Made by a program: the position numbers and the translations under genes. This document shows positions 11,103 through 21,149 of a stretch of DNA of 64,000 nucleotides, one piece after another; the stretch's first letter is position 1, and each line of letters begins with the position of its first letter. The DNA comes from Caldichromatium japonicum (GTDB taxonomy: Bacteria > Pseudomonadota > Gammaproteobacteria > Chromatiales > Chromatiaceae). The notes under the pieces are model-generated. The model was not told where the DNA came from. It did no database searches and was given only the letters and a program-made list of their open reading frames with translations. The DNA lies in NCBI RefSeq assembly GCF_011290485.1, contig NZ_CP048029.1:1657155-1721154 (forward strand), written 5' to 3'.

Positions 11103-12291
11103 ATCTAAGATGGCGGCCCGATGAGAGAACCCGCGGCGTTTGGCCGACGATGTCGTCCTGTGTGTAGCCCGTGATGGCGGTGAATGCCGGGTTGACGGCA
11201 AGGATGCGGGTGTCGGCGTCCGTCACGAGGATGCCGTCGTGGCTGTGGGTGAACACGCTCGCCGCCAGGCGCTGCGCTTCCTGCAGGCGCGCCTCTTGCG
11301 TGAAGAGCGTGCGCAGGCGCAGCGTGAGCAGGCCGGTGACCAACACAGTGGCGAGCAGGACCAACGCCGTCGTCAGCAGGCGGGTCGCCATCGTTTCGCG
11401 CCATTGGGCCAGCGCAGCCTCGCGGTCGATATGCCCCAGAACGAAAAACGGATAATTGCGCAATGCGCGATAGACGGTCAGCGTAGCCCGGCCATACGCC
11501 TCATCGTCGGGAATTTCGCCGATTTCCGCCGTGCGGGCGAGGTCGAGCACGCGCTCGTCCTCGATCAGGCTGCCGGCCTGGTGCCCCGCCCAGGTCGTCA
11601 GTGCCGTGACGCCCTGATAGTCGAATAGTGCGAAATGTCCGAGATCGGGATCGATTTGGCCGCTGATGTGATTCAAGAAGTAGTCGGGGTTGATGGCGGC
11701 CACGGCAATCAGGCCGGCCGGCCCCGGCAGATGTTGAATGGCCGGCAGGAAATAGCTGGCACGCGGGCCGACCGGCGCCGCCGGGGTGGTTTCCCGGCTG
11801 TCATGGAAATCCCGGCCCTCGCGGGCAACGCCAATGCGCATGATGCCATCGCGCCGCTCGGCCATCACGGGCAGGTAGGCCGCAAATTCCAGCTGCACGC
11901 CGACATTCGCCGCCACGGAGCTGACGAGAATGCGGCCTTGCGCATCGGCGATGGACAGGGAGCGCAAGGCGGGCATCTGGCGCTGGATGCTCTCGAGAAA
12001 ATCGCCATGATCCCTTGCGTTGTCGAGGTGCGGGTCGGCCAGCAGCTCCGGCAGGCTGGCCAGCATCAGGCTGATCAGGTGGATGTTCTGCGACACATGG
12101 TCCTCGAAGACGCGCACCTGCAGCGAGGCCTGGCGCAAATGCCCGGCCAGCGCTTCCTCGCGCATCTCGCGCAGCCCGAGGAGGGTTCCGGCCGCCACGA
12201 TGATCGCCAGCAGGACCTGCAGGCCAACGAGCAGGGAAAGGTAGCGTCGCTGTGCCGGGAGGATCTTGGCACGTGACGCGGACGACGGCAT
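11101..12291 (-). pseudogene. Membrane sensor protein cut off inside its PAS domain
   Basis: Signal-transduction protein, 396 residues remaining. An N-terminal transmembrane helix (about residues 17-40) precedes a periplasmic double-Cache-like region to about 290 (SLSIADAQGRILVSS; GHFALFDYQG). A second membrane helix follows (LLTTALVLLATVLVTGLL), then a PAS domain starting at DGILVTDADTRILAVNPAFTAITGY. The frame ends at VLSSGRH, the point where PAS continues in intact proteins, and the TAG stop lies exactly at the junction with an IS end. The lost output domain (GGDEF, EAL or kinase) cannot be known. It lies 12 bases after a periplasmic binding protein gene, probably its ligand partner. Base usage differs from the surrounding genes. 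Confidence 0.8.
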
Positions 12292-12303
12292 CGGGGCGGG
12301 TGC

Positions 12304-13092
12304 TCAGTCGAGCACGACAATCGGGTCGAGCCCGTGGCGTTTGGCTGCCGCCAGCAGGCGGCCATCACGCTTGGCATCGGCGACGAACTTCTCCATGCGT
12401 GCGTGCCACGCGTCGTCGCCCTGCGCCATCGCATAGGCGTAGGGCGTCACGTGGTAAGTCGTCTCCGGCTTGACCAGGCGCGCCCAGTCGGTGGTTTCAA
12501 GCATGCGCCGGCTGAACGGGAAATCGGTCATGAAGACATCGGCGCGTCCCGACTGCACCTCCTGCTCGCGGGCATGCGGGGTATCGACGACGCGCAGCTC
12601 TGCCGCCTTCAGCTTTTGGCGCATCACGGGCTCATGCAGGGTGCCTTTTGCCACGGCGACGACGCTGCCGGGTTGGTCGATGTCGTTCCAGGACTGGATG
12701 CGGCGGTTGCTGCGCGTCGTGATCGCGTAGATGTCGCTGGCCAGGTGCGGCCGGGTGAAGCGCAGCTTTTCCAGCCGCTGGGGATTGATGCCGATGGCGA
12801 ACATGGCGACATCGCATCGGTCGCTGGTAACGTCCTCGATCAGGCGTGCGAAGGAGCTATCGACAAAGCGCACGGCCACGCCGAGATCCCTGGCCAGGGC
12901 CTCGGCCATGTCGATGTCGATGCCCGACAAGGTTTGCGTCTTCGGATTCCGGTAGGAGATTCCGTAATAGTCCGGCCAGATGCAGACGCGCAACTGCTTC
13001 GCCGCCAGTATGCGATCGAGCCGGCCCTCGCCGGCATGGCCAAGGCTTGCCAGCGTTGCCGCCAGCGCCGCGGTCAATGTTTTCTTGAGCAT
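12304..13092 (-). CDS. Periplasmic amino-acid-type solute-binding protein
   Basis: SBP_bac_3 family, 262 residues. A signal peptide (MLKKTLTAALAATLASLGHA) is followed by the typical RLDRILAAKQLRVCIWPDYYG start, GIDIDMAEALARDLG and DVAMFAIGINPQR. No ABC permease or ATPase is nearby, and the next gene downstream is a Cache/PAS sensor. This suggests the pair acted in ligand sensing rather than transport (inference). It is rich in CCG, ACG, TCG and AAG codons compared with the neighbouring host genes, consistent with transfer. Confidence 0.85.
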   Translation of the reverse strand: MLKKTLTAALAATLASLGHAGEGRLDRILAAKQLRVCIWPDYYGISYRNPKTQTLSGIDIDMAEALARDLGVAVRFVDSSFARLIEDVTSDRCDVAMFAIGINPQRLEKLRFTRPHLASDIYAITTRSNRRIQSWNDIDQPGSVVAVAKGTLHEPVMRQKLKAAELRVVDTPHAREQEVQSGRADVFMTDFPFSRRMLETTDWARLVKPETTYHVTPYAYAMAQGDDAWHARMEKFVADAKRDGRLLAAAKRHGLDPIVVLD

Positions 13093-13399
13093 GAGGTCAG
13101 GATGAACATGTCAGAACGAAGGCAACGGCCTACTGCTGCCGCTAGATACCTGTTCGGCCCGCTGTCGTCAAGAGTACCGGCCATCGGGCGAGTCGCCATG
13201 CCCGGCAAGACGCAGTGGGAAATGAACTGGCTCGAAAGGCCCGACGGTGTCCTTCCTGATATTCCGGTCGTTATCTCTTCCAGGGAGCCACCGGCAGTTC
13301 GGGGTCGTCCCGAGACATTCGGGGTCGTCCCGAGACATTCCCGGAAATGTCGGCGCTGGGCCGACGCTCTGTGATCGGCCACGACCTGCCGCTGGCGGC
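13093..13399. other. Gene-free stretch upstream of the binding protein gene
   Basis: About 300 bases without a convincing gene. It holds the 5' flank of the binding protein gene and a 20-bp tandem repeat listed separately. No promoter could be assigned with confidence. Confidence 0.4.
13298..13337. repeat. Two tandem copies of a 20-bp unit
   Basis: The unit TTCGGGGTCGTCCCGAGACA occurs twice head to tail and a third partial unit (TTCCCGG) follows. Each copy contains the near-palindrome TCGGGG-TCG-TCCCGA, suggesting a repeated protein-binding site or small repeat expansion. Confidence 0.75.
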
Positions 13400-13681
13400 T
13401 CAGCCTGGGCGGTCATTCGGGGGGGCGGTCTTGCTCCGTACCTGCCGGATGTAGGTGTAACCGGCATCAAGCAGCGGTCTGGCCACGGCGTCAAGCGACT
13501 GTTCTTCCGGCAGGCCAATCAGGATGTCAATGATGGGCTTGGCGGCGATGTCACCCAGTGAGGTGCTTCCGATATGCTCGACGACAGGGACAAGGCCCGA
13601 CAGCGCCTTTTCAATGGCCTGGCGATGGCGGGCGAAGTCATCCTGCCAGCGGGGCTGGTAGGGCAACAGCACGACTTTCAT
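13400..13681 (-). pseudogene. GrpB-family protein, C-terminally truncated
   Basis: About 93 residues of the GrpB/UPF0157 nucleotidyltransferase-like family: LLPYQPRWQDDFARH, then VEHIGSTSLGDIAAKPIIDILIG, and LLDAGYTYI. Intact members have about 170 residues, so roughly half is missing, and the tail after YTYIRQ does not look like the family. Start set at the ATG at 13681 (MKVVLLPYQ). It is part of the accessory segment. Probably non-functional. Confidence 0.7.
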
Positions 13682-13758
13682 TGCGGATTCACCGCGACGG
13701 GCAGGTATGTGAGTGTGCTCTTCGTGATCATCCAGTAATCGGCGCATCTAGTAGTCAG

Positions 13759-14095
13759 TCACGTTGAAACACAAGGATACATGCGAGCGAGCTTGCGTCG
13801 GGCATCTTGGGTGGAGAATTTCCACTTGACGGGGACGGCTTTGGCGTTGCGCTCACGCACATTGGCGTCGACCTCACGTCGCAGCGAATCCTCATCGGCG
13901 ATACGCTGCGACAGGCACATGTTGGACAGAACGGCCAACTCGATCTCGGCGATGTTGAGCCAGCTACCATGCTTGGGGGTGTAGTGAAACTCCAGCTTCT
14001 TGGCAATGGCACGCGCCTGTTCAGGCGGAAAGGCCTCGCAGAGGGAGGCGGCCTTGTGGGTATTCAGATTGTCGAGGACGACCCGGATCACCTCT
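13759..14095 (-). pseudogene. IS630-family transposase remnant (C-terminal third)
   Basis: Contains the DDE C-terminal half of an IS630-group transposase: VVLDNLNTHKAASL (second Asp), EFHYTPKHGSWLNIAEIE (Glu), ending TQDARRKLARMYP. The N-terminal two thirds, including the first catalytic Asp, are missing; homology stops at about 14095, exactly where the body of another IS630-like element begins. It belongs to a different IS630 subgroup from that neighbour. Confidence 0.85.
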
Positions 14096-14099
14096 TATA

Positions 14100-14899
14100 G
14101 TGGGCATGGAAAGACGAGACATGAGATTGCTGTCGTTTGCGGCGCGCGAAGGGGCCCAAGGGCAAGGGGGGTGGGTGCAAGGTGGGTGAGAAGCGGGCGC
14201 TGTTGGCGGAGCAGGACGCCCAGATACGCAAGCTCATGTGCGACGGGACACCGGATCAGCTGAAGCTGCCGTTTGCGCTGTGGAGCCGGCAGGCGGTGCG
14301 GCAGTTGATCCTCGGCTGTTTTGGCATCGAGCTCAGGCCGCAGGGGGAGGGCAAGTACATGGTGCGCTGGGGATTGACGCCCCAGAAACCGATTCGGCGC
14401 GCCTATGAGCAAAGCCCGCCGGCGGGCAAGACGTCCGAGATTCGCGTCACGCACCGTCGCGAAGGCCTGTCGGTGATCTCGACGCTGACCAACCGCGGCA
14501 AGGTGCGTCGGAAGGTGTTCGCGGGGGCGATGAACGCCGACATCCTGATCGACTTCATGAAGCGGCTCGTCAAGGACGCCAGGGGCAAGAAGATCTTCCT
14601 CATCCTCGACAACCTGCGCGTGCATCACACCAAGCCAGTCAAGGCCTGGCTGGCTGCATGCGCCAATCAAATCGAGGCGTCCTCCCTCCCCCCCTACAGC
14701 CCAGCACTGAACCCCAACGAGATGCTCAAGGCCACCATCACCGCGCAGGCGCCCTCCCGCGCCAAGGGCGATCTGAAGAAGGCGACCGTCAGCCACCTGC
14801 GTCGCCTTCTCAATTCTCCCCAACGCATCATGCGCTACTTCCAGCATCCCAAGCTCCATGATGCCGCGTAATATAAGTTCATTGGTTTCGGATCAATAT
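14100..14899 (+). mobile_element. IS630-like element lacking its left end
   Basis: From TGGGCATGGAAAGACG onward it matches the copy at 53353-54044, ending in the same right terminus (GTTTCGGATCAATAT). The left terminal repeat is missing here but an equivalent 41-base piece is at 11062-11102. Compared with the 53-kb copy it has lost about 108 bases between two GCGCGAAG direct repeats in the transposase 5' region. Confidence 0.8.
14137..14871 (+). pseudogene. IS630-family transposase with internal deletions
   Basis: The remaining frame has the helix-turn-helix linker (LPFALWSRQAVRQLIL), the RWGLTPQKPIRRAYEQSP segment, then jumps to KTSEIRVTHRREGLSVIST. It continues through ILDNLRVHHTKPV (second Asp) and LPPYSPALNPNEML (Glu). 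The stretch that should carry the first catalytic Asp, between AYEQSP and the KTP-like segment, is absent. At about 245 residues against roughly 340 for the family, the enzyme should be inactive. Confidence 0.85.
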
Positions 14900-14941
14900 G
14901 AAGCTCCTAGAAGCAGGGAATCCAATAGGTATGACATCGGC

Positions 14942-15997
14942 TCAATCGGACATCAGGGCCCTGAGCCTTGCTGGGTTCGGCGACTCGATCACCCCCCGCT
15001 CGGTGACGATGGCATCGACCAAGACGGCGGGGGTGACATCGAAGACCGGGTTGCGCACCTCACAACCCTCAGGCGCGACCCGCCGCCCGCCGCAGTTGAG
15101 CACCTCTGTCGGTTCGCGCTCCTCGATCGGGATGCCCTGACCCGAGGCGAGGGTCAGATCGATGGTCGAGGTGGGGGCGGCGACCATCACCTTCACCCCA
15201 TGGTATCTGGCGAGGATCGCCAGCCCATAGGTCCCGATCTTGTTGGCGACATCGCCGTTGGCGGCGATGCGGTCGGCGCCAACGATCACCCAGCCGATCC
15301 TGCCGGTCGCCATCAGGCTGGCCGCAGCACAATCGGCCTGAAGGCTGACCGGGATGCCATCCTGCATCAGTTCCCAGGCGGTGAGCCTGGCCCCCTGCAG
15401 CCAAGGCCGCGTCTCGTCGGCATAGACCCTGATGATCTTACCCTGGGCATAGGCGCTGCGGATCACCCCGAGCGCCGTGCCATAACCGCCGGTGGCCAAG
15501 GCGCCGGCATTGCAATGGGTGATGACCTCGGTTGGGCCCTCGATCAGTGCCGCCCCCAGCTCGCCGATGCGCCGACTGGCGGCGCAGTCTTCTTCGTGGA
15601 TACGGATTGCCTCGGCGAGCAGTGCCTCTGTTGGGTCGCCGTGCTCCAGATGGGCGATCAAGCGGCGCATCCGCTGGAGGGCCCAAAAGAGATTCACCGC
15701 CGTCGGGCGGGCGGCGGCGAGGCGCTCGAGGTCATCCCCGATCGCCTGTTTCCAGTCTGCACCTGCAAGCTTATAGGCCGCGTGCCCGGCAAGCACGACG
15801 CCATAGGCGGCAGTGACCCCGATGGCGGGCGCCCCGCGCACTACCATGGTGCGGATCGCGTGCGCGACCTCTGCTGCCTGATCATAGCCCACAAACTCGG
15901 CGCGCTCGGGCAAGAGACGCTGATCCAAGAGATACAAGCGCCCCTCATGCCAGCGCACGGCATCGTCTGGGGTTGGGTTGATGGGTAGGTCGCTCAT
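14942..15997 (-). CDS. mtnA: S-methyl-5-thioribose-1-phosphate isomerase
   Basis: Isomerises methylthioribose-1-phosphate to methylthioribulose-1-phosphate in methylthioadenosine salvage. eIF2B-like fold: [18 protein letters not shown] near residue 50, the catalytic-cysteine segment [18 protein letters not shown], and [19 protein letters not shown] with the catalytic Asp. Length is 351 residues. It is divergent from mtaD, the preceding pathway step. In Pseudomonas it lies next to gyrA; here the accessory patch separates them. Confidence 0.95.
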   Translation of the reverse strand: MSDLPINPTPDDAVRWHEGRLYLLDQRLLPERAEFVGYDQAAEVAHAIRTMVVRGAPAIGVTAAYGVVLAGHAAYKLAGADWKQAIGDDLERLAAARPTAVNLFWALQRMRRLIAHLEHGDPTEALLAEAIRIHEEDCAASRRIGELGAALIEGPTEVITHCNAGALATGGYGTALGVIRSAYAQGKIIRVYADETRPWLQGARLTAWELMQDGIPVSLQADCAAASLMATGRIGWVIVGADRIAANGDVANKIGTYGLAILARYHGVKVMVAAPTSTIDLTLASGQGIPIEEREPTEVLNCGGRRVAPEGCEVRNPVFDVTPAVLVDAIVTERGVIESPNPARLRALMSD

Positions 15998-16325
15998 GAG
16001 CCCTCCGCAATGAAACCTAAGACTGAGGGTACGCCAAGTACCCCGCTTTTTAAGGGATTAAACGGCGTGACCAAGGCAGCGATCACCCCGATCTAGGCCA
16101 AAGGCAGGAGTACAAGCCAATACAACATTGCATCTGCACTCGCGCTGGACCTTGTACTTGCAGCGCCATTGCTTGATCTCAATAGAGACCTTTGACCGCT
16201 GAGATGGCTTAGCGTCGGTCCTCTTGCCCAAACCGTATGGCCAGTGCGCCTCCCCCAGCGCGTACCCGATGTTGAATGATACACTTCGGATTCGAGCAGA
16301 CGCGCCCCGACCGAGCTGAACCCCC
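15998..16325. other. Divergent intergenic region mtnA/mtaD
   Basis: About 330 bases that must hold both promoters. At 16027-16043 there is an inverted repeat GGGTAC/GTACCC followed by CGCTTTTT, terminator-like on the plus strand but with no gene upstream of it, so perhaps a repeat or attenuator. No clear -35/-10 pair could be fixed. Confidence 0.4.
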
Positions 16326-17645
16326 ATGCATGCCGATCTCCTCATCCATGCCGAATGGATCCTGACCGTCGATCCCGAAGACTGCGAGCTCATCGATCAT
16401 GCCGTGGCGATCGCCGATGGGCACATCCAGGCGATCTTGCCTTATGACGAGGCGCGCCGGACGATCGCCGCCACCGAGGTCATCGAGCTCCCCGGCCATG
16501 TCCTGATCCCCGGGCTGATCAACGCCCATACCCATGCCGCCATGACCCTGTTGCGGGGTCTGGCCGACGACCTGCCGCTGATGACCTGGCTCCATGATCA
16601 CATCTGGCCGACTGAACAGCGCTGGGTCGATCCGACATTCGTCGCCGCGGGCACGCGCCTTGCCATCTTGGAGATGCTGCGTGGCGGCGTGACCTGCTAC
16701 AACGACATGTATTTCTACCCCGAGGTCGCGGCCCAGGTGAGCGCCGAGGCAGGGATGCGCGCGGTGATCGGGATGATCGTGGTGGACTTTCCCACTCGCT
16801 ATGCCGCAGCGGCAGATGACTATATCGCCAAGGGTTTGGCGCTCCATGACTTTTATCGCGACCATCCCCTAATTCGCCTGGCCTGGGCACCGCATGCCCC
16901 CTATTCGGTCGCAGATGACCCGCTCTCTCAAATCGCGCGCCTGGCGCAAGACCTCAAGGTGCCGGTCCATCTCCATCTGCACGAGACCCAGGACGAGGTG
17001 CAGACCGCCTTGCGTGAACGCAGCGAGCGGCCCTTTGCGCGCATCGAGCGCCTCGGGCTGATGGGGCCGCAGTTGACCGCGGTTCACATGACCCAACTGG
17101 AGGACTTCGAGATCGCGCATCTCGCCGAGACAGGTGCAAGTGTCATCCATTGTCCAGAGTCGAACCTCAAGCTCGCCAGCGGCTTTTGTCCGGTGGCAAA
17201 GCTCTTGGAGGCAGGGGTGAATGTGGCCCTAGGGACGGATGGGGCGGCGAGCAACAACGACCTTAATCTCTTGGGCGAAATGCGCACCGCGGCGCTTCTC
17301 GGCAAAGGGGTAGCGGGGTCGGCGGCGGCGGTTTCGGCGCGCGAGGTCTTGCGTATGGCGACGATCAACGGGGCGCGCGCCCTGGGGCTTGAGCGCGAGA
17401 TCGGTTCACTCGAGGTCGGCAAATCGGCGGACCTGGTGGCCGTCGATCTGCGCGATCCCCACACCCAACCCGTCTATCACCCGCTCTCGCAGCTCATCTA
17501 TGCGGCGGGGCGGCACCAGGTGCGCCAGGTCTGGGTGCGCGGACGCCAGCTCATCCGCGATGGACACCCCACCAGCCTGCACCTGGCCGAGATCCTCGCC
17601 GAGGCACAGATCTGGGGACGGCGGATCGCGGCGGGCGGTCGGTAG
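16326..17645 (+). CDS. mtaD: 5-methylthioadenosine / S-adenosylhomocysteine deaminase
   Basis: Amidohydrolase deaminating methylthioadenosine or S-adenosylhomocysteine to the inosine form. Metal-site motifs: NAHTHAAMTLLRG (about residue 66), HLHLHETQDEV, and ALGTDGAASNNDLNLLGEM. Length is 439 residues, as in the family. The divergent mtnA suggests the route methylthioadenosine to methylthioinosine, then phosphorolysis and MtnA; the phosphorylase is not in the window. The usual neighbour ubiG is not present downstream. Confidence 0.93.
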   Translation: MHADLLIHAEWILTVDPEDCELIDHAVAIADGHIQAILPYDEARRTIAATEVIELPGHVLIPGLINAHTHAAMTLLRGLADDLPLMTWLHDHIWPTEQRWVDPTFVAAGTRLAILEMLRGGVTCYNDMYFYPEVAAQVSAEAGMRAVIGMIVVDFPTRYAAAADDYIAKGLALHDFYRDHPLIRLAWAPHAPYSVADDPLSQIARLAQDLKVPVHLHLHETQDEVQTALRERSERPFARIERLGLMGPQLTAVHMTQLEDFEIAHLAETGASVIHCPESNLKLASGFCPVAKLLEAGVNVALGTDGAASNNDLNLLGEMRTAALLGKGVAGSAAAVSAREVLRMATINGARALGLEREIGSLEVGKSADLVAVDLRDPHTQPVYHPLSQLIYAAGRHQVRQVWVRGRQLIRDGHPTSLHLAEILAEAQIWGRRIAAGGR

Positions 17646-17748
17646 GGTGCGAATGCGTACCCTACACCCACCGGCGGGTATGCGGACTCGTTAAGGCCGG
17701 TAGCTGGTAGGGCGCTACGGACTCACCCAGCGAGGTGCACCCTACAAC
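17642..17748. repeat. GTAGGGT-type intergenic repeat, two units
   Basis: GTAGGGTGCG at 17642 pairs with GCGTACCCTAC at 17655-17665. A second, looser pair (GGTAGGGCGC at 17708 and GGTGCACCCTAC to about 17745) follows. The first arm overlaps the mtaD stop codon. This is the style of small palindromic repeat scattered between genes in many GC-rich bacteria. Confidence 0.6.
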
Positions 17749-17756
17749 GCGCCCGG

Positions 17757-17921
17757 CTATTCCTTGAGCATCTGCTTGATGACGACGGCCAAGCGCTTGA
17801 GCTCTTCGGGGCTGAGCCGAAGCGAAGGCTGCTCGGCTGGGCGCTGTTTGGGTCGCGCGGACTTTTGCGCGGTAGGCGCATTGGTATGACGGGCAGCGGG
17901 TCGGCCGGGCCTGTCGGTCAT
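17757..17921 (-). CDS. Small basic protein of unknown function downstream of proB
   Basis: A 54-residue frame: a basic, proline-rich first half (RPGRPAARHTNAP, SARPKQRPAEQP) then a helical tail LSPEELKRLAVVIKQMLKE. It starts 10 bases after the proB stop, in the same direction, so it could be the last gene of rplU-rpmA-obgE-proB. I do not recognise the family. The regular amphipathic tail and third-position GC bias argue for a real gene. Confidence 0.55.
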   Translation of the reverse strand: MTDRPGRPAARHTNAPTAQKSARPKQRPAEQPSLRLSPEELKRLAVVIKQMLKE

Positions 17922-17931
17922 GCGCACTGGT

Positions 17932-19065
17932 TCAGGTCAGCACCAGGTTGTCGCGATGGATGAGCTCCTCATCATCGAGATAACCGAGGATGGACTCAAA
18001 GGCCGAAGAGGGCTGACCGCGGATGCGCTCGGTCTCCTCGGCGCTGTAATTGACCAGCCCGCGCGCAATCTCCTGGCCAGACTCATCGACGCATATCACC
18101 ACCTCGCCGCGGTTGAACCGTCCTTGCACCACCTTGACCCCAACCGCAAGCAGGCTCTTGCCCTGCTCGCGCAGGGCGCGCACCGCGCCTTGATCCAAGA
18201 CCAAACGCCCACGCGCCTGTAGATGTCCGGCAAGCCAACGCTTGCGCGCCGTCTGCGGTTCTTCCGTGGGAAGCAGGAGGGTACCCACCGCCTCGCCCGC
18301 ACTGATCCGTTCCAAGACCCGCTCGCCTCGCCCAGGCGCGATGATCGTCGGGGTGCCCGAGCGGGCGGCAAGACGCGCGGCGCGGATCTTGGTAATCATG
18401 CCGCCGCTCCCCAGACTGCTGCCGCTGCCGCCAGCAACCTGATCGAGCATGGGGTCAGATACCTGAGTCTGCTGGATCAAGCGGGCATCTGGGTTTTGGC
18501 GCGGATCCTCATCAAACAGGCCGTCCTGGTCGGTGAGCAGGATCAAGAGGTCGGCCTCGATCAGGTTGGCAACCAGGGCGGCTAGGGTGTCGTTATCGCC
18601 GAACCTCAGCTCGTCGGTGGCAACCGTGTCGTTTTCATTGATGACGGGCACGACACCAAGCTTGAGCAGGGTGCGCAGGGTACTGCGGGCATTGAGATAA
18701 CGCGAACGGTCGGCCAGGTCGTCGCGGGTGAGCAGGACCTGGGCAGTGTGGATGCCGCGGGACTGGAAACAATCCTCATAGGCGCGTACCAGACCCATCT
18801 GGCCGATCGCAGCCGCGGCCTGAAGCTCGTGCAGGGCTTGAGGCCGACGGCGCCAGCCCATGCGCGCCATCCCCTCGGCCACTGCACCCGATGATACGAC
18901 CACGACCTCAGAACCCGAGCGGCAGCGTTCGACCATCTGCTCGACCCAGGTCGCAAGGATCGCGCGATCCAGGCCGCGACCGTCGCGGGTCAACAGGGCG
19001 CTGCCGATCTTGACCACCCAGCGGCGGGTTGCAGTGAGGGTATCGTGTGCGCTCATCTGCAGCAT
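17932..19065 (-). CDS. proB: Glutamate 5-kinase
   Basis: First step of proline synthesis. The amino-acid kinase domain carries [11 protein letters not shown] at the N-terminus, [20 protein letters not shown] mid-protein and [16 protein letters not shown]-terminal PUA domain (about 280-365) is present ([15 protein letters not shown]). Length is 377 residues. The start at 19065 is 2 bases after the obgE stop; MSAHDTL three codons in is an alternative. proA is not adjacent. Confidence 0.95.
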   Translation of the reverse strand: MLQMSAHDTLTATRRWVVKIGSALLTRDGRGLDRAILATWVEQMVERCRSGSEVVVVSSGAVAEGMARMGWRRRPQALHELQAAAAIGQMGLVRAYEDCFQSRGIHTAQVLLTRDDLADRSRYLNARSTLRTLLKLGVVPVINENDTVATDELRFGDNDTLAALVANLIEADLLILLTDQDGLFDEDPRQNPDARLIQQTQVSDPMLDQVAGGSGSSLGSGGMITKIRAARLAARSGTPTIIAPGRGERVLERISAGEAVGTLLLPTEEPQTARKRWLAGHLQARGRLVLDQGAVRALREQGKSLLAVGVKVVQGRFNRGEVVICVDESGQEIARGLVNYSAEETERIRGQPSSAFESILGYLDDEELIHRDNLVLT

Positions 19066-19067
19066 CT

Positions 19068-20189
<1,122 letters not shown>

Positions 20190-20245
20190 CTACAGCCTGT
20201 GGCAGTCGCCCCGGCGGTGCCTGAGCGCATCTGGGTGCTGTGCGC

Positions 20246-20503
20246 TTAGGCGGTTTCGACGGTGACGTACTTGCGGTTCCTGGGGCCCTTGGTCACAAAG
20301 CGCACCACGCCGTCGGTCAAGGCGAAGAGGGTGTAATCCCGCCCGCAGCCGACATTGGGGCCATTGTGGAAACGGGTACCGCGCTGCCGTACGATGATAG
20401 CGCCAGCCTTGACCTGCTGCCCGCCGAAGATCTTGACGCCGAGCCGTTTGGAATGCGAGTCGCGACCGTTGCGCGAACTGCCGCCTGCCTTTTTGTGTGC
20501 CAT
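20246..20503 (-). CDS. rpmA: 50S ribosomal protein L27
   Basis: 85 residues beginning [21 protein letters not shown], the flexible N-terminal tail that reaches the peptidyl-transferase centre, with no cleavable extension. AAGGAGT lies just upstream of the ATG. It lies 9 bases downstream of rplU. Confidence 0.98.
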   Translation of the reverse strand: MAHKKAGGSSRNGRDSHSKRLGVKIFGGQQVKAGAIIVRQRGTRFHNGPNVGCGRDYTLFALTDGVVRFVTKGPRNRKYVTVETA

Positions 20504-20512
20504 GGGGACTCC

Positions 20513-20827
20513 TTATCCAGCCTGGATACCGGTGATCTTGACCGCTGTGAACCACTGACGATGGCCTTGGCGCTTCATATAGTGCTTGCGCCGACGGAAC
20601 TTGATGATCCTGACCTTATCGCAACGGCCATGCCCCTCAACCGTTGCAGTCACCTGACTGCCGGTTACATAGGGCGTGCCGACCCTGACCGTCTCGCCAT
20701 CGGCCACAAGCAAGACCTGCTCGAAGGCAATGTTCGTACCTGGCTCAGCAGCAAGCCTTTCAACCCTGATCGTGTCCCCCTCGGATACCCGGTATTGCTT
20801 GCCGCCGGTTTGAATGACTGCATACAT
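20513..20827 (-). CDS. rplU: 50S ribosomal protein L21
   Basis: 104 residues, starting [18 protein letters not shown] and containing [16 protein letters not shown], the 23S rRNA-binding stretch. AAGGA is about 9 bases before the ATG. It is the first gene of the ribosomal/obgE/proB run and is preceded by the promoter-like region noted separately. Confidence 0.98.
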   Translation of the reverse strand: MYAVIQTGGKQYRVSEGDTIRVERLAAEPGTNIAFEQVLLVADGETVRVGTPYVTGSQVTATVEGHGRCDKVRIIKFRRRKHYMKRQGHRQWFTAVKITGIQAG

Positions 20828-21149
20828 GATCTGAAGTCCTTCAATGCAAAAACGCGCCAGAATTAAAGGGAGGCGATTTAACTATAAAAACCTTATGATG
20901 GTCAAGATGTTGTTCCATCGCTTCCACCTCGGACGATGACCGTACCGAGCTCCTCGGACTGAGGAGCTAACTTTGTATGCGATGGCCCTGCTCCTGAGAT
21001 CTCTGGGAAGCACGAACGCTTCAAGCCATCGCCTGTGCATACCTCAAGGCCGGTAGCTGCCTAGGTTGGACAGCATCACAAGAAGTGTATCGTTTATATT
21101 TCGTTTACTTTGAAATCGCCACCAGGATTTATACCGCCTATCGACGTCA
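20828..21149. other. Divergent intergenic region rplU / GGDEF gene
   Basis: About 320 bases without a gene. It carries the rplU promoter-like sequence near 20876-20905. Its right half, next to the GGDEF gene, is AT-richer (TATCGTTTATATTTCGTTTAC) but has no promoter I can define. Confidence 0.4.
20876..20905 (-). promoter_or_regulatory. Probable sigma-70 promoter of rplU
   Basis: On the minus strand TTGACC is followed after 18 bases by TTAAAT in an AT-rich stretch, about 50 bases before the L21 start. The match to -35/-10 consensus is moderate and the spacing slightly long. Confidence 0.45.

Noticed and set aside
13298..13337. Short direct repeats considered as a CRISPR remnant
   Set aside because: Units are directly adjacent without spacers, there are only two copies and no cas genes.
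12334..13374. A plus-strand open frame of 346 codons opposite the binding protein gene
   Set aside because: The minus strand encodes a clear SBP_bac_3 protein with signal peptide, so this frame is a shadow.
14858..15988. A plus-strand open frame of 376 codons opposite mtnA
   Set aside because: Antisense shadow of mtnA; composition is rich in Gly, Asp, His and Arg as expected of such shadows.
16058..16393. A minus-strand frame of 111 codons between mtnA and mtaD
   Set aside because: It overlaps the mtaD start, has no recognisable features and a poor start context.
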